Part shown: positions 28,738-41,728 of the stretch, in pieces
Layout of the letters: every line of letters starts with the position of its first letter
Position numbering within the stretch: the stretch's first letter is position 1
Assembly: GCA_945860595.1 (NCBI GenBank)
Contig: CAMAQV010000010.1
Location: forward strand, 1-64,000
Source of the DNA: Comamonas sp. lk
GTDB taxonomy: Bacteria > Pseudomonadota > Gammaproteobacteria > Burkholderiales > Burkholderiaceae_C
Reading direction: 5' to 3'
Length of the DNA stretch: 64,000 nucleotides
Program-made: the position numbers and the translations under genes
The notes under the pieces: model-generated
Seen by the model: the letters and a program-made list of their open reading frames with translations, nothing else
Told to the model about the DNA's origin: nothing
Database searches by the model: none

Positions 28738-30476
28738 GCCGCAGCATCCAATACACCTCCAGCCCGCTGCTGGCCAGCCGCACGCCGGTGTGGCGCAGCA
28801 AGTTTGTGGTCGCCATGATTGCGCTGGGCTTTACCGGGCTGGGCGCGCGCGCAGCCTACATCCAGATTTTTAATAACGACTTTTTCCAGCGCCAGGGCGT
28901 GGTGCGCTTCGCGCGCACGATAGAGCTGCCCGCCAACCGCGGACGGGTGTTGGATCGCAACGGCCTGATCCTGGCATCCAGCGTACCCGCCGCCAGCATT
29001 TGGGCGATTCCGGAAGACGTGGACTTGACGCCAGCGCAGTCACAGCAACTCGCCAAACTGCTGGACATGCGGGTCAGCGACCTGGGCAAAAAACTGGCCG
29101 ACGAAGACAAAACATTTGTCTGGATCAAGCGCCAAGTCGACACCGAGACAGCCAAGGCCATCAGCGCCCTGGAGCTCAAAGGCATCCACCAGAGTGCCGA
29201 CTACCTGCGCCAGTATCCGGAGGGCGAATCGGCGGCCCACATCGTCGGCTTCACCAACGTAGAAGACAAGGGCCAGGAAGGCGTGGAATTGTTCTTCAAC
29301 CGCGCACTCACGGGCAAATCGGGCTTGCGCCATGTCATCAAAGACGGGCGCGGGCGGGTGGTCGAGGACGTGGGCGCAGTGGTACCGCCGTTGCCGGGAG
29401 ACGATGTGCAACTCAGCGTGGACAGCAAGATCCAGTTTTTTGCCTACCAGAAGCTCAAAGAGGCGGTCGTAAACAACCGCGCCCACGCCGGCAGCGTGGT
29501 GGTGCTGGATGCCAACACCGGCGAGCTGCTGGCCATGGCCAACTACCCCAGCTACAACCCACAAAAACGCGCCAACCTCAGCGGCGAACAACTGCGCAAC
29601 CGGGCGCTCACCGATACCTTCGAACCAGGCTCGGTGATGAAGCCCTTCACCATCGGCATCGGATTGGAAAGCGGACGTGTCAAGCCCGAGACGATGATCG
29701 ACACCGCCCCCGGCTCAGTCTCTATTACCGGCGTAACCATCCGCGACGCCCATCCGCACGGGGCTCTGAGCGTGGAGCAAATCATCCAAGTTTCCAGCAA
29801 CGTCGGCACCACCAAAATTGCCATGCAGCTGCATCCCAGCGAGATGTGGACGACCTTCGCCGCTGCCGGCTTTGGCGAGCGCCCCAACATCGAATTCAAG
29901 GGCGCTGTCTCTGGGCGGCTGCGACCCTACAAAACCTGGCGTCCGATCGAGCAGGCCACAGCGTCCTACGGTTACGGCTTGTCAGCCTCCTTATTCCAAA
30001 TGGTGCGTTCCTACACCGTCTTCTCGCATGACGGCCAGATCATCCCCGCCACCCTGATGAAGTCCGAAAACCCGGCGGTGGGTGCACCGGTTTTTTCTGC
30101 CCAGACGGCGACCGAAATCCGCAAGATGTTGCATATGGCCGCAGGCCCCGGCGGCACCGGACCGAAAGCGCAGACCATCGGCTATTCGGTGGGCGGTAAA
30201 TCGGGTACCGCCTACAAGCAGATCGGCAAAGGCTATGGCAGCGATGGCAACCGCAAATACCGCAGCTGGTTTGTCGGCATGGCACCCATCGACAAGCCCC
30301 GCATCATTGTCGGTGTGATGCTTGATGAGCCCAGCGCAGGCAAATACTTCGGGGGTGAGGTGGCTGCGCCTGTGTTCAGCGAACTGGTGCAGCACAGCCT
30401 GCGCATCATGGGTGTGCAACCGGACATTTCGGTGCGCCCGCAGGTTGTCGCCGCCGCAGAAGACGAGAGTTTTTGA
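28734..30476 (+). CDS. ftsI: Peptidoglycan D,D-transpeptidase FtsI (PBP3)
   Basis: Transpeptidase motifs SVMK (TFEPGSVMKPF), SSN (VSSNVG), KSGTA (GGKSGTAYK). Confidence 0.97.
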   Translation: MSRSIQYTSSPLLASRTPVWRSKFVVAMIALGFTGLGARAAYIQIFNNDFFQRQGVVRFARTIELPANRGRVLDRNGLILASSVPAASIWAIPEDVDLTPAQSQQLAKLLDMRVSDLGKKLADEDKTFVWIKRQVDTETAKAISALELKGIHQSADYLRQYPEGESAAHIVGFTNVEDKGQEGVELFFNRALTGKSGLRHVIKDGRGRVVEDVGAVVPPLPGDDVQLSVDSKIQFFAYQKLKEAVVNNRAHAGSVVVLDANTGELLAMANYPSYNPQKRANLSGEQLRNRALTDTFEPGSVMKPFTIGIGLESGRVKPETMIDTAPGSVSITGVTIRDAHPHGALSVEQIIQVSSNVGTTKIAMQLHPSEMWTTFAAAGFGERPNIEFKGAVSGRLRPYKTWRPIEQATASYGYGLSASLFQMVRSYTVFSHDGQIIPATLMKSENPAVGAPVFSAQTATEIRKMLHMAAGPGGTGPKAQTIGYSVGGKSGTAYKQIGKGYGSDGNRKYRSWFVGMAPIDKPRIIVGVMLDEPSAGKYFGGEVAAPVFSELVQHSLRIMGVQPDISVRPQVVAAAEDESF

Positions 30477-33439
30477 TGCTGCTTGCCCAGACCTCCGCTG
30501 ACGTCCTGGCCTGGTTGCAGGCCCGCGTAACCGGTACCCTGGTCAGCGACAGCCGCGCCGTACGCGCAGGTGACGGCTTCATCGCCTGGCCCGGTGCTGC
30601 TGCGGACGCGCGCCGCCATGTGGCCGATGCATTGCAGCGCGGTGCCGTGGCCTGTCTGGTGGACGCGCAGGGCGTACAGGCTTGGGATTTCGGCGATGCG
30701 CCCGTGGCAGTCTTGGACGGTTTGCAAACCAGCCTGGGCACGCTGGCCGCTGCATTTTTCGGACAGGCCGGCGCGCAGCTGCCGGTATTTGCCGTCACCG
30801 GAACCAACGGAAAAACCTCGACCGCATGGTGGCTGGCACAGGCCCTGGCCACCACCGCACAAGCGCCCGCTGCGAGGCGGGCAGGCTTCATCGGCACCTT
30901 GGGCTGCGGCCTGATCGGACACGGAGCGGGGGCAAGCATCAGCAGCCTGCACGCCACCGGGCTGACCACACCCGACCCCGTCACGCTGCATGCCGCCCTG
31001 CAGACCTTCGCGCGGCAGGGCGCGCCGGGATGCGCGATTGAAGCCTCGTCCATCGGCCTGCAAGAACATCGATTGGACGGCTTAGCCATCCGCTGCGCGA
31101 TCTTTACCAATTTCAGCCAGGATCACCTCGACTACCACGGCAGCATGCAGACCTACTGGGCTGCCAAACGGGCACTGTTTGAATGGCCTGGTTTGCGCAG
31201 CGCGGTGGTCCTTACCGACGACGCGCAAGGTGCCCGGCTGGCAGAAGAGCTTGCGGACAGCGGGCTGGACCTGTGGACCTGTTCCACCCAGCACCCGGCG
31301 CGCCTGCAAGCATGCAATATCCGCAGCACCGGAGTCGGTATGGCGTTTGAGCTTGATGAGTCCGGTACGCGGCATACCGTGCACAGCACCGTACCCGGCC
31401 ACTACAACGTAGCCAATCTGCTGGGCGTGATCGCTGCCTTGCGCAGTCATGGTATTCCGCTAGCGCAGGCCGCGGCAGCGTGCAGCGGTTTGCAGGCCCC
31501 ACCCGGGCGCATGGAACCGGTGGCCGTGAACGGTGTCAACCCGCTGGTGCTGGTTGACTACGCCCACACCCCGGACGGACTAAGCCAGGCCCTGGCCGCC
31601 CTGCGCCCGCTGGCCCTGGCGCGCGGCGGACAACTCTGGTGCGTCGTGGGCTGTGGCGGAGACCGCGACCCGGGCAAACGTCGCCAGATGGGCGCTGCCG
31701 CAGTGAAGGGTGCTGACCGGGTGGTTTTCACCAGCGACAACCCGCGCAGCGAAGACCCCCAGGCCATCCTGACGCAGGTGATCTCCACGCTGAGGCCGGG
31801 CCCGGCCTGGCAGGTACAGCCCGACCGCGCCATCGCCATCGCCGACGCGGTGCTGCAGGCGCATGACCGCGACCTGTTGCTGATTGCCGGCAAGGGCCAC
31901 GAAACCACCCAGGAGGTGGCGGGACAACGCCATGCCTTCGACGACCGCGCCCACGCCCGCAGCGCCCTCGAGGCGCGCGCCACCACCCGCATGACGCTGG
32001 GGCATTTGGCCTCCTTGGTCCCACACAGCCAGTTCAGCGCCAACCCGGCCAGCCCCTGGCTGCGCGTGTACACCGACAGCCGTAGCACCCGCGCGGGTGA
32101 TGTCTTCGTGGCCTTGCGCGGTGAGAAATTTGACGCCAACGCCTTCCTGCCCCAGGCAGTGGCACAGGGTGCGGTCGCAGTGGTCTGCCATCCGCAGGAT
32201 CCGGCCATCGAGGCTGGTGCGCTGCCGCGCATCGAAGTGCCCGATACCCAAGCAGCGCTGAGCGCACTCGGTCAGGCCTGGCGCGCGCAATGGCACCTGC
32301 CCTTGATCGCCGTGACCGGCAGCAACGGCAAGACCACGGTGACGCAAATGGTTGCCGCCATCCTCAACGCCCACGCGCCAGACGGCGCGGCGCTGGCCAC
32401 CCAGGGCAATTTGAATAACCATATCGGCGTGCCACTGACCATACTGCGCCTGCGCCGCGAACACCGCATCGGCGTGGTCGAACTTGGCATGAACCATCCG
32501 GGTGAAATCGCCCAGCTCAGCGCCGTGGCCCAGCCCACCGTGGCGCTGGTGAACAACGCCCAGCGCGAGCATCTGGAATTCATGCACACGGTGGACGCGG
32601 TCGCCGCAGAAAATGGCGCCGTTATCAGCGCCCTACCGGCCACAGGCGTAGCCGTTTTTCCAGGCGACGATGCCTACACCGCGCTGTGGCGTGGGCTGGC
32701 GGCCGGACGGCGCACCGTGACCTTCAGTGACACGCGCGACGCAGCGACGCCAGACCTTGACTATGTGCAGCTGGTCGACGCGCAGTGGCAATCCGGCCAC
32801 TGGCGGGTACGCGCAGAGGCCGATCTGGCCGGACAGCGCGACGCGTTGCTATTTGATCTGCACATTGCCGGACGCCACAACGTGCGCAACGCCTTGGCCG
32901 CCGCTGCCTGTGCGCTGGCGGCTGGTGTGCCCGCAAGCACGGTGGGTGCGGGCTTGTCGGCCTTTGTGCCGGTGCAAGGCCGCTCGCGGGCCGTAGGGCT
33001 GGTGTATGCCGGGCGCAGCATCACGCTGGTAGACGACAGCTACAACGCCAACCCGGATTCGGTGCGCGCCGCCATCGAGGTGCTGGCCGATCTGCCCGGC
33101 CCACGGCTGCTGGTGCTGGGCGATATGGGCGAGGTCGGCGACCAAGGCCCCGCTTTCCACGCGGAGGCGGGCGCGTATGCAGCCGCTCGGGGAATTGAAT
33201 CTATCGTGCTCACCGGCAATTTGAGCCGCCACACACAGGCCGCAGCCCCCGGCGCGCAGCACATCGACGGCATGGCAGATGTCTGCGCCGCTGCAGTGGC
33301 GCAGTTGCCGCAGATCGCCAGTGTGCTGGTCAAAGGCTCGCGCTTTATGCGCATGGAGCAGGTGGTGGCCGCACTAACCCAGGCCTGCGCAGCGCAGGCA
33401 GCAGAACCGGTAGCCCAGGGAGAAACCGCATGCTGCTGA
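30473..33439 (+). CDS. murE-murF: MurE-MurF fusion: UDP-MurNAc-tripeptide synthetase / UDP-MurNAc-tripeptide--D-Ala-D-Ala ligase
   Basis: Single 988-codon ORF with two Mur ligase modules: [16 protein letters not shown]...[12 protein letters not shown]...GKGHETTQE (MurE, DAP-type DNPR) then [14 protein letters not shown]...[15 protein letters not shown]...[13 protein letters not shown]...[15 protein letters not shown] (MurF). Confidence 0.95.
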   Translation: MMLLAQTSADVLAWLQARVTGTLVSDSRAVRAGDGFIAWPGAAADARRHVADALQRGAVACLVDAQGVQAWDFGDAPVAVLDGLQTSLGTLAAAFFGQAGAQLPVFAVTGTNGKTSTAWWLAQALATTAQAPAARRAGFIGTLGCGLIGHGAGASISSLHATGLTTPDPVTLHAALQTFARQGAPGCAIEASSIGLQEHRLDGLAIRCAIFTNFSQDHLDYHGSMQTYWAAKRALFEWPGLRSAVVLTDDAQGARLAEELADSGLDLWTCSTQHPARLQACNIRSTGVGMAFELDESGTRHTVHSTVPGHYNVANLLGVIAALRSHGIPLAQAAAACSGLQAPPGRMEPVAVNGVNPLVLVDYAHTPDGLSQALAALRPLALARGGQLWCVVGCGGDRDPGKRRQMGAAAVKGADRVVFTSDNPRSEDPQAILTQVISTLRPGPAWQVQPDRAIAIADAVLQAHDRDLLLIAGKGHETTQEVAGQRHAFDDRAHARSALEARATTRMTLGHLASLVPHSQFSANPASPWLRVYTDSRSTRAGDVFVALRGEKFDANAFLPQAVAQGAVAVVCHPQDPAIEAGALPRIEVPDTQAALSALGQAWRAQWHLPLIAVTGSNGKTTVTQMVAAILNAHAPDGAALATQGNLNNHIGVPLTILRLRREHRIGVVELGMNHPGEIAQLSAVAQPTVALVNNAQREHLEFMHTVDAVAAENGAVISALPATGVAVFPGDDAYTALWRGLAAGRRTVTFSDTRDAATPDLDYVQLVDAQWQSGHWRVRAEADLAGQRDALLFDLHIAGRHNVRNALAAAACALAAGVPASTVGAGLSAFVPVQGRSRAVGLVYAGRSITLVDDSYNANPDSVRAAIEVLADLPGPRLLVLGDMGEVGDQGPAFHAEAGAYAAARGIESIVLTGNLSRHTQAAAPGAQHIDGMADVCAAAVAQLPQIASVLVKGSRFMRMEQVVAALTQACAAQAAEPVAQGETACC

Positions 33440-34608
33440 GCCTGGCGCAATGGCTGCAAGCCATGTCCCCGGAATACGGGATCTTCCGGGTGTTTCAGTA
33501 CATCACCTTGCGCGCAGTGATGGCGGCGATGACCGCACTGGTCATCGGCCTGGCCGCAGGACCCGCCGTGATACGGCGTCTGACGGCCCTGAAGATCGGC
33601 CAACCCGTGCGCGGCTACGGCATGGAAACCCACTTGAGCAAGAGCGGCACACCCACCATGGGCGGGGTGCTGGTTCTGATCTCAATTGCCCTGTCCACTT
33701 TGCTATGGGCTGATCTGAGTAACCGCTTTGTCTGGATCGTGTTGATCGTGACCATTGGCTTTGGGGCCATAGGCTGGGTCGACGACTGGCGCAAAGTCGT
33801 GCGCAAAGACCCCGAAGGCATGCGCTCGCGCGAGAAATATTTCTGGCAGTCGGTCATCGGGCTGGTGGCCGCCATAGGCCTGGTGTTCAGCGTGTCCGAG
33901 AACTCCAATCAGCGCGTGTGGGAGTTGTTCAGCATGTGGGTGAGCTCGGGCTTTGACGTCAGCCTGCCGCCCAAAGCCGGCCTGCTGCTGCCGTTTTTCA
34001 AAGAGGTGAGCTACCCGCTGGGTGTGCTGGGTTTTGTGATCCTGACCTATCTGGTGATTGTGGGATCCAGCAACGCCGTGAACCTGACCGACGGGCTGGA
34101 CGGACTGGCCATCATGCCGGTGGTCATGGTGGCCTCGGCGCTGGGTGTTTTCGCCTATGTGACTGGCAGCGCGGTCTACTCGAAGTACCTGTTTTTCCCG
34201 CATATCACTGGCGCGGGTGAGTTGCTGATTTTTTGCGCCGCTATCGCCGGCTCGGGCCTGGCCTTTTTGTGGTTCAACACCCACCCGGCGCAGGTCTTTA
34301 TGGGTGACGTGGGCGCGCTCTCACTCGGTGCGGCGCTCGGCACGGTGGCAGTGATCGTGCGCCAGGAAATCGTGCTGGCGGTGATGGGCGGCGTGTTCGT
34401 GGTCGAAGCCCTATCGGTGATGCTGCAGGTGGGCTACTTCAAGTACTCCAAGCGCCGCTTCGGCGAAGGCCGGCGTTTGCTGAAGATGGCGCCGCTGCAC
34501 CACCATTTTGAGAAAATCGGATGGCGCGAAACCCAGGTGGTGGTGCGCTTCTGGATCATCACCATGCTGCTGTGCTTGCTCGGCCTGTCCACGCTGAAGC
34601 TGAGGTAA
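33430..34608 (+). CDS. mraY: Phospho-N-acetylmuramoyl-pentapeptide-transferase
   Basis: [53 protein letters not shown]. Confidence 0.97.
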   Translation: MLLSLAQWLQAMSPEYGIFRVFQYITLRAVMAAMTALVIGLAAGPAVIRRLTALKIGQPVRGYGMETHLSKSGTPTMGGVLVLISIALSTLLWADLSNRFVWIVLIVTIGFGAIGWVDDWRKVVRKDPEGMRSREKYFWQSVIGLVAAIGLVFSVSENSNQRVWELFSMWVSSGFDVSLPPKAGLLLPFFKEVSYPLGVLGFVILTYLVIVGSSNAVNLTDGLDGLAIMPVVMVASALGVFAYVTGSAVYSKYLFFPHITGAGELLIFCAAIAGSGLAFLWFNTHPAQVFMGDVGALSLGAALGTVAVIVRQEIVLAVMGGVFVVEALSVMLQVGYFKYSKRRFGEGRRLLKMAPLHHHFEKIGWRETQVVVRFWIITMLLCLLGLSTLKLR

Positions 34609-34611
34609 ACC

Positions 34612-36153
34612 GTGGACTCCCTGCGCAACCAGCATGTCTTGATTCTCGGCCTGGGTGCCTCCGGCCTGGCGATGGCGCGCTGGTGCGCGCGTGCGGGTGC
34701 GCGGGTCAGTGTCTTGGACAACCGCGCCGCGCCTCCGCAAGCAGCTGCCCTGCGAGCCGCGGTGCCAGAAGCACAGCTGCGGCACGGCAGCTTCTCGGCC
34801 GATGTGGTGCAGGGCAGCGACATCCGCGCCGTATGTGTCAGCCCCGGTCTGGCTCCGGCAGCCACGGCAGCGCTGACCGATGCCGCCCGCGCTTTGGGTC
34901 TGTGGGTGGGAGGCGAACTGAGCCTCTTTGCGCAGGGTCTGGCCGATCTGCAAGCCCACACCGGCTACGCGCCCTGCGTGCTGGCTATCACCGGAACCAA
35001 CGGAAAAACCACAGTGACTGCATTGACCGGGCAGCTGGTTGAGCGTGCCGGGAAAAGCGTGGCGGTGGCCGGCAATATCGGTCCGACGTTATTGGACACC
35101 CTGGCACAAGCCCTGGATGGCGACGCCCTGCCCGAGGTCTGGGTGCTCGAACTCTCTAGTTTCCAGCTCCACAGCAGCGGCAACTTCGAGCCTACGGCTG
35201 CCGTAGTGCTCAACCTCAGCCAGGATCATCTGGACTGGCACAGCGACATGGACGACTACGCCGCTGCCAAGGCCCGCATTTTTGGCACACACGCTGCCAT
35301 GGTGCTCAACCGCGACGACGCTGCCGTGATGCGTATGGCACCGCCACCTGTGGTCAAGGGCAAACCGACACGTTCGCGCACTCTCACACCTGCAGCACCC
35401 ACCCCACGCACCGTGCTGTGCTTTGGAAGCGATCTGCCCACCCGCGCGGGCGACTTCGGCTTGGAAGACATAAACGGCCTGACATGGTTGGTGCGCGCGG
35501 TAGGCTCGGGCGAAAAAGTCAGCCGTGGCGAAGCCGAGGGGCTGCTGATGCAGCGCCTGATGCCGGCTGACGCCCTGCGCATACGGGGTCGCCACAACGC
35601 CACCAACGCGCTGGCGGCTTTGGCCCTGGTCATGCTGGCTGACTGCCCGCTGGCACCGGTGCTCTACGGACTGCGCGAATACCGGGGCGAGCCGCACCGC
35701 ATGCAGTCGGTGGCAGTGATCAACGGCGTCGAGTTTTTTGACGACAGCAAAGGCACTAACGTTGGCGCAACCGTTGCCGCGCTCGCAGGCCTGGGTGCCG
35801 AGCGCCGGCTAGTGGTCATTCTGGGTGGCGACGGAAAAGGCCAGGACTTTGGTCCGCTGGCCGCGCCGCTTGCCGCTTACGCGCGCAGCGTGGTGCTGAT
35901 CGGGCGCGATGCCGTGCTGATCCGCAAGGCCATTACCGCCAGCGGAGCCCTACCCACCGTGGACGCCGGTACGCTGGCGCAGGCAGTTGCGCTCGCGGCG
36001 CAGGCAGCATGCCCTGGTGACGCGGTGCTGCTGTCCCCTGCTTGCGCCAGCTTTGACATGTTCGATGACTACGCACACCGGGCCCGCGTCTTTGTGGACG
36101 CCGTTACGGCGCTGACGCAAACCAGCGGCTCGCTGCTGGAGGCCGCGGCATGA
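34612..36153 (+). CDS. murD: UDP-N-acetylmuramoylalanine--D-glutamate ligase
   Basis: GTG start; [71 protein letters not shown]-like motif. Confidence 0.96.
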   Translation: MDSLRNQHVLILGLGASGLAMARWCARAGARVSVLDNRAAPPQAAALRAAVPEAQLRHGSFSADVVQGSDIRAVCVSPGLAPAATAALTDAARALGLWVGGELSLFAQGLADLQAHTGYAPCVLAITGTNGKTTVTALTGQLVERAGKSVAVAGNIGPTLLDTLAQALDGDALPEVWVLELSSFQLHSSGNFEPTAAVVLNLSQDHLDWHSDMDDYAAAKARIFGTHAAMVLNRDDAAVMRMAPPPVVKGKPTRSRTLTPAAPTPRTVLCFGSDLPTRAGDFGLEDINGLTWLVRAVGSGEKVSRGEAEGLLMQRLMPADALRIRGRHNATNALAALALVMLADCPLAPVLYGLREYRGEPHRMQSVAVINGVEFFDDSKGTNVGATVAALAGLGAERRLVVILGGDGKGQDFGPLAAPLAAYARSVVLIGRDAVLIRKAITASGALPTVDAGTLAQAVALAAQAACPGDAVLLSPACASFDMFDDYAHRARVFVDAVTALTQTSGSLLEAAA

Positions 36154-37430
36154 TGCAGGCCCTGCACGCGCGCAATCCCTTCAAACGCTGGTTCGGCCCG
36201 CGTGAAGAGCAAGGCGAAGCCTTGCCGGTGCAGCTCGGCGCACGCCGCAGCGCGTATACCCACAGCCAAGCCGGTGTAAGCCCCCAGGCGGCACCGATGC
36301 AGACGGTGGATATGGCGCTAATCTGGGTGGTCGGCATCCTCCTGACCTGGGGTCTGGTGATGGTGTACTCCGCCTCCATTGCCATGCCGGACAACCCCAA
36401 GTTCGCCGGTTATTCCCACACCCATTTCCTGAGCCGCCACATCCTGTCGATTACCGCAGCCCTGGTGGCGGCGCTGCTGGCATTCCAGGTTCCGCTGGAG
36501 AAATGGGAGCGCTGGGCGCCGGCCTTGTTTGTGGTGTCGCTGGTGCTGCTGGCCCTCGTGCTGGTGCCGGGTCTGAGCAAGGATGTCAACGGAGCCAAGC
36601 GCTGGCTCAAGCTGGGGCCCACCAATTTTCAGCCATCGGAACTGGGCAAGCTGGCCGTGCTCTTGTATGCAGCCAATTACATGGTCCGCAAGATGGACGT
36701 CAAGGAAGACTTCTTTCGCGCCGTGATGCCCATGGGGATCGCAGTGGTCGCTATGGGCGTGCTGCTGCTGTGGGAGCCTGATATGGGCGCGTTCCTGGTG
36801 ATCGCGGTAATCGCCATGGGCATCTTGTTTTTGGGTGGCGTGAATGTGCGCATGTTCGCGTCCATCGCCGCGATTTTGCTGATTGCCTTCGGCTTGATGA
36901 TTGCTCTGAGCGAGTGGCGGCGTGAGCGGATTTTTGCCTACCTGGACCCCTGGGCCGAAAAATATGCTTTGGGTAAGGGCTATCAGCTATCGCATTCGCT
37001 GATCGCCATTGGTCGGGGTGAAATTTTTGGCGTTGGCCTGGGTGGCAGCGTGGAGAAACTGCACTGGTTGCCCGAGGCACACACCGACTTTTTGTTAGCC
37101 GTGATAGGCGAGGAACTGGGTCTGGTCGGCGTGGTGGTCCTGATTGGCATGTTTCTCTGGTTGACGCGGCGCATCATGCACATCGGTCGCCGGGCGATTG
37201 CGCTGGATAGGGTGTTTGCCGGCCTGGTGGCCGAGGGTGTGGCGATCTGGATGGGCTTCCAGGCCTTCATCAACATGGGTGTGAACCTGGGCGCGCTGCC
37301 CACCAAAGGCCTGACGCTACCGCTCATGAGCTACGGCGGCTCCGCGATTTTGATCAACCTGGTTGCGCTGGCGATTGTGCTGCGGGTTGAGCATGAAAAC
37401 CGCCGCATGATGCAAGGAGGTCGCTCATGA
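36150..37430 (+). CDS. ftsW: Lipid II polymerase FtsW
   Basis: SEDS protein: [70 protein letters not shown]. Confidence 0.95.
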   Translation: MMQALHARNPFKRWFGPREEQGEALPVQLGARRSAYTHSQAGVSPQAAPMQTVDMALIWVVGILLTWGLVMVYSASIAMPDNPKFAGYSHTHFLSRHILSITAALVAALLAFQVPLEKWERWAPALFVVSLVLLALVLVPGLSKDVNGAKRWLKLGPTNFQPSELGKLAVLLYAANYMVRKMDVKEDFFRAVMPMGIAVVAMGVLLLWEPDMGAFLVIAVIAMGILFLGGVNVRMFASIAAILLIAFGLMIALSEWRRERIFAYLDPWAEKYALGKGYQLSHSLIAIGRGEIFGVGLGGSVEKLHWLPEAHTDFLLAVIGEELGLVGVVVLIGMFLWLTRRIMHIGRRAIALDRVFAGLVAEGVAIWMGFQAFINMGVNLGALPTKGLTLPLMSYGGSAILINLVALAIVLRVEHENRRMMQGGRS

Positions 37431-38503
37431 ACGCCGCAGTCCTGCCCCACTGCGCGCTGGTGATGGCGGGTGGAACCGGGGGGCATATTTTCCCGGGGCT
37501 TGCAGTGGCGCAAGCCCTGCGCAGCGCGGGCTGGCAGGTGCGCTGGCTGGGAGCGCCTGACAGCATGGAGTCGCGCATCGTACCGCCGCGCGGCTTTGCC
37601 ATGGACCTGATCGATTTCCAAGGCGTGCGCGGAAAAGGCCGACTGGCTTTGCTGGCCGCACCCTGGCGTCTGGCGCGGGCCTGCTGGCAGAGTCTGGCGC
37701 TGCTACGCCGCCTGCGTCCGTCGGTGGTGGTGGGTTTGGGTGGCTATATCAGCCTGCCTGCCGGTTTGACCGCAGCCCTCTTGCGTATCCCGCTGGTGTT
37801 ACACGAACAAAACGCCGTCGCCGGTTTATCCAACCGTGTGCTGGCGCGGTTGGCACAGCGTGTCTTCAGCGCCTACCCCAATGCTTTGCCCGCCGCGCAC
37901 TGGGTGGGCAATCCGCTGCGCGCGGAATTTTTGCAGCAAGCCACGCCCCAGCAGCGCTTTGCCGCACGCAGCGGCCCGCTGCGCGTGCTGGTGGTGGGCG
38001 GCAGCCTGGGCGCGCGCGCGCTCAACACCGTGGTGCCCCAGGCCCTGGCCTTGATCGCGCCCGAACAGCGTCCCGTGGTCATCCACCAAAGCGGTGAAAA
38101 GCAGATTGATGAACTGCGGGCCAACTACGCTGCAGCCGGTGTTGCGGCCACACTGACGCCATTCATCGAGAACACCGCACAAGCCTTTGCCGATGCCGAT
38201 CTGGTGCTGTGCCGCGCCGGGGCCAGCACGGTGACCGAGATTGCCGCCGTCGGCGCCGCCGCCGTGTTCGTGCCCTTCCCTTTCGCCGTCGACGACCACC
38301 AGACCCATAACGCGCGCTTTTTGGTGGAAGCCGGTGGCGGCTGGCTGCTGCCCCAGCCACAGCTCACGCCTGCCTATTTGGCGCACATGCTCCAAACCCT
38401 GGACCGCAGCACCCTGCTGCAACGCGCAGTGGCCGCCAAGACCATGGAAAAAACCCAGGCGACCCAGGCCATGGCTGCCGCCTGTGAGGAGCTGGCTGCA
38501 TGA
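37427..38503 (+). CDS. murG: UDP-N-acetylglucosamine--N-acetylmuramyl-(pentapeptide) pyrophosphoryl-undecaprenol GlcNAc transferase
   Basis: [64 protein letters not shown]. Confidence 0.97.
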   Translation: MNAAVLPHCALVMAGGTGGHIFPGLAVAQALRSAGWQVRWLGAPDSMESRIVPPRGFAMDLIDFQGVRGKGRLALLAAPWRLARACWQSLALLRRLRPSVVVGLGGYISLPAGLTAALLRIPLVLHEQNAVAGLSNRVLARLAQRVFSAYPNALPAAHWVGNPLRAEFLQQATPQQRFAARSGPLRVLVVGGSLGARALNTVVPQALALIAPEQRPVVIHQSGEKQIDELRANYAAAGVAATLTPFIENTAQAFADADLVLCRAGASTVTEIAAVGAAAVFVPFPFAVDDHQTHNARFLVEAGGGWLLPQPQLTPAYLAHMLQTLDRSTLLQRAVAAKTMEKTQATQAMAAACEELAA

Positions 38504-39909
38504 AGCACGCGGTGCGGCACATCCACTTTGTCGGCATCGGTGGCTCAGGCATGAGCGGCATTGCCGAAGTGCTGCACAACCTGGGCTACCAGATCAGCGG
38601 CTCGGACCTCAACGACAGCGCCACGCTGCAGCGCCTGGCGGCCTTGGGCATTGCCACCTCTGTCGGGCACGCTGCGCAGCATGTCGATGGTGCCGACGCG
38701 GTAGTTACCTCCACTGCCGTGCAGAGCAGCAACCCGGAGGTGCTGCGCGCCCGGGAGATGCACATCCCCATCGTGCCGCGCGCTCTGATGCTGGCCGAGT
38801 TGATGCGTCTCAAACAAGGCATTGCAATTGCCGGCACCCACGGCAAAACCACCACGACCAGCCTGGTGGCCAGCGTGCTCGCCGCCGCAGGGTTGGACCC
38901 GACTTTTGTGATTGGCGGACGCCTGAACAGCGCCGGAGCGAATGCGCGTCTGGGCAGTGGCGATTACATCGTGGTCGAGGCGGATGAGTCCGATGCGTCC
39001 TTTCTGAACCTGCTGCCCATCATGGCGGTGGTCACCAATATCGACGCCGACCACATGGAGACCTACGGGCACGACTTCGCCCGCCTGCAAAAAGCCTTTG
39101 TGGACTTTCTGCACCGCATGCCGTTTTACGGCACCGCCATTTTGTGCACCGATGATCCGGCCGTCCGTGCCATCGTGGACGAGGTGACCTGCCCGATTAC
39201 CAGCTACGGTTTTGACCAAGGTGCGCAGGTACGCGCCACCCAGGTGCGCGCGGTGGGCGCACAAATGCACTTCACCGTGACCCGGCGCAACGGCGTGGTG
39301 CTGCCCGACCTCGACGTGGTGCTCAACCTGCCCGGTGAACACAATGTGCGCAACGCGCTCGCGGCCATTTGCGTGGCGGTAGAACTCAATGTGCCGGACG
39401 CCGCGCTGCTGCAAGCCCTGGCCGAGTTCAAGGGCGTGGGGCGGCGCTTCCAACCCTATGGCGACTGGGCGCTGCCGCAAGGCGGACAGGTTAGCGTGGT
39501 GGACGACTACGGCCACCATCCGGTGGAGATGGCCGCCACCCTGTCCGCTGCGCGCGGTGCATTTCCCGGGCGGCGGCTGGTATTGGCTTTTCAGCCGCAC
39601 CGCTACACCCGCACGCGCGACTGCTTTGATGATTTCGTGGCCGTCATCGGCCAGGCCGACGCGGTGCTACTGACCGAGGTCTATGCCGCCGGAGAAGCGC
39701 CCATCGTCGCCGCAGACGGCCGCTCACTGGCGCGCGCGCTGCGGGTCGCAGGCAAAGTAGAGCCACAGTTTGTGGCCGACATCGTGGACTTGCCCCAAGT
39801 GGCGCTGGCGAGTGCGCGCGACGGTGATGTGATTCTGTGCATGGGTGCGGGCAGCATTGGCGCTGTACCAGCCCGCTTGGTGGTTTTGTTGCAGGGAGGC
39901 CGCGCATGA
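38500..39909 (+). CDS. murC: UDP-N-acetylmuramate--L-alanine ligase
   Basis: [75 protein letters not shown]. Confidence 0.97.
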   Translation: MKHAVRHIHFVGIGGSGMSGIAEVLHNLGYQISGSDLNDSATLQRLAALGIATSVGHAAQHVDGADAVVTSTAVQSSNPEVLRAREMHIPIVPRALMLAELMRLKQGIAIAGTHGKTTTTSLVASVLAAAGLDPTFVIGGRLNSAGANARLGSGDYIVVEADESDASFLNLLPIMAVVTNIDADHMETYGHDFARLQKAFVDFLHRMPFYGTAILCTDDPAVRAIVDEVTCPITSYGFDQGAQVRATQVRAVGAQMHFTVTRRNGVVLPDLDVVLNLPGEHNVRNALAAICVAVELNVPDAALLQALAEFKGVGRRFQPYGDWALPQGGQVSVVDDYGHHPVEMAATLSAARGAFPGRRLVLAFQPHRYTRTRDCFDDFVAVIGQADAVLLTEVYAAGEAPIVAADGRSLARALRVAGKVEPQFVADIVDLPQVALASARDGDVILCMGAGSIGAVPARLVVLLQGGRA

Positions 39910-40904
39910 GTGCAGCGCACGACATGGGTCGCGTGGCGGTGCTGATGGGCGGGGCATCCGCCGAGCGCGAGATTTCGCTGCTGTCCGGCCAGGGCGTGCT
40001 GGAGGCCCTGCGCTCGGTGGGTGTGGACGCACATGCCTTCGATCCGGCGCAGCGTGGTCTGCACGAACTGCGCCAGGAGGGCGTGGCGCGCTGCTTCATC
40101 GCCCTGCATGGGCGCTTTGGCGAAGACGGCACGGTACAGGGCGCGCTCGAACTGCTGGGCATCCCCTATACCGGCTCGGGCGTTATGGCCTCAGCCGTGG
40201 CGATGGACAAAGTCATGACCAAGCGCCTGTGGCTGGCACAGGGCCTGCCCACCCCGCAGTCGGTGGTGCTGGACGCGTCCGATAGCAGCCCAAGCGGGAC
40301 AGCGAGGTTGCTGCTAGCTGCCACCGCCGTTCCCGCGCAGCTGGGCCTGCCCCTGATCGTCAAGCCGCCGCGGGAAGGGTCCTCACTGGGGGTGACCAAA
40401 GTCAGCACGGCTGGAGCGCTGGAGGCAGCTGTCACCCTGTCTGCGCGCTACGACGATCAGGTGCTGTGCGAAGCCTTCATCACCGGCGAGGAAGTGACCT
40501 GCGCCGTCTTAGGCGAAGGCGCTGGCGCACAGGCGCTTCCGGTGGTGCGCATCCAAGCGCCCGACGGGGCGTACGACTACCAAAACAAGTATTTCACCGA
40601 TACGGTTTCCTACCATTGCCCCAGTGGTCTGCCCGAGCCGCAAGAGGCCGAGATCAGGTGGCTGGTGCTGGCGGCCTACCGGGCCCTGGGCTGCCGGGGC
40701 TGGGGCCGCGCCGACCTGATGCTGCGTGCCAGCGACCGCAAACCCTTTCTGCTCGAAATGAATACCTCGCCCGGCATGACCAGCCACTCGCTGGTACCCA
40801 TGGCCGCCCGCGCTGCGGGTATCGGCTACGCCGATTTGTGCGTACGCATACTGGCAGCAGCAAGCCTAGACAACCGTGTCAGTACTACGGGGCAACGGCC
40901 ATGA
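39906..40904 (+). CDS. ddl: D-alanine--D-alanine ligase
   Basis: ATG 39906; [77 protein letters not shown]. Confidence 0.96.
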   Translation: MSAAHDMGRVAVLMGGASAEREISLLSGQGVLEALRSVGVDAHAFDPAQRGLHELRQEGVARCFIALHGRFGEDGTVQGALELLGIPYTGSGVMASAVAMDKVMTKRLWLAQGLPTPQSVVLDASDSSPSGTARLLLAATAVPAQLGLPLIVKPPREGSSLGVTKVSTAGALEAAVTLSARYDDQVLCEAFITGEEVTCAVLGEGAGAQALPVVRIQAPDGAYDYQNKYFTDTVSYHCPSGLPEPQEAEIRWLVLAAYRALGCRGWGRADLMLRASDRKPFLLEMNTSPGMTSHSLVPMAARAAGIGYADLCVRILAAASLDNRVSTTGQRP

Positions 40905-41683
40905 CCGAACCCACACCCATGGCGATGGACATCCGCCTGATGAACATGGCGGCCGCGCTGCTGCTGGGTGCTTTTGTGTTGCTCGCGCTGGTATCCGCAA
41001 CGCGCTGGGTGGCTCGGCAGGCGACCTTCGACATCCAGGGCATCAGCGTGCGCGGCGATGTGGCGCATAACAATATTCCCAGCATGCGGGCTAATGTGCT
41101 GCCGCAGGTGCGCGGAACCTTCTTCACCCTGGATCTGCCGGCGATCCGCAAAGCCTATGAATCCATGCCCTGGGTGCGCCAAGCGGTGGTGCGGCGCGAT
41201 TTCCCCAACCGCCTGCGGGTGGAACTGCAAGAACACCAGCCGGTAGCGTACTGGGGTGCGGAAGGCGATTCGCGCATGCTCAACAGCTATGGCGAAGTCT
41301 TTGACGCCAATATTGACGAGGTCGAACCCAACACGCTGCCCCGGCTTGCCGGACCTGCGGGCCTGGGCCCCCAGGTCTGGGACATGTACCAGACCTTGCT
41401 AGCACCACTGAACCGTGTTGGCATGGAATTGGTGCAGGTGGAGCTGAGTGCGCGCGGCAACTGGCGCATCGGTCTGGAGTCGGGCGCGCGGCTTGAACTC
41501 GGCAGCGGCGACCGGGCTGCCGTGCTGCAACGCACCGAGCGCTTTTTGCAAACCCTCCCCGCCGTGACGCAGCGCTACGGCCGCAATACAGGAACTCTGG
41601 AATATGCCGACCTGCGTTACGAACAAGCCTACGCCCTGCGACTGCGCGGCGTGACAACGCTGGCCCTGGCCGCGCCGAAATAA
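40901..41683 (+). CDS. ftsQ: Cell division protein FtsQ
   Basis: ATG 40901; one TM, POTRA-like [60 protein letters not shown]-type region. Confidence 0.94.
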   Translation: MTEPTPMAMDIRLMNMAAALLLGAFVLLALVSATRWVARQATFDIQGISVRGDVAHNNIPSMRANVLPQVRGTFFTLDLPAIRKAYESMPWVRQAVVRRDFPNRLRVELQEHQPVAYWGAEGDSRMLNSYGEVFDANIDEVEPNTLPRLAGPAGLGPQVWDMYQTLLAPLNRVGMELVQVELSARGNWRIGLESGARLELGSGDRAAVLQRTERFLQTLPAVTQRYGRNTGTLEYADLRYEQAYALRLRGVTTLALAAPK

Positions 41684-41728
41684 CTCCCGCTCTATACCGC
41701 CCCATGACAGCACAAAGGTAACCCCCCG

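Noticed and set aside
38545-39600. 351-codon minus-strand ORF opposite murC
   Set aside because: Antisense shadow ORF without homology features.
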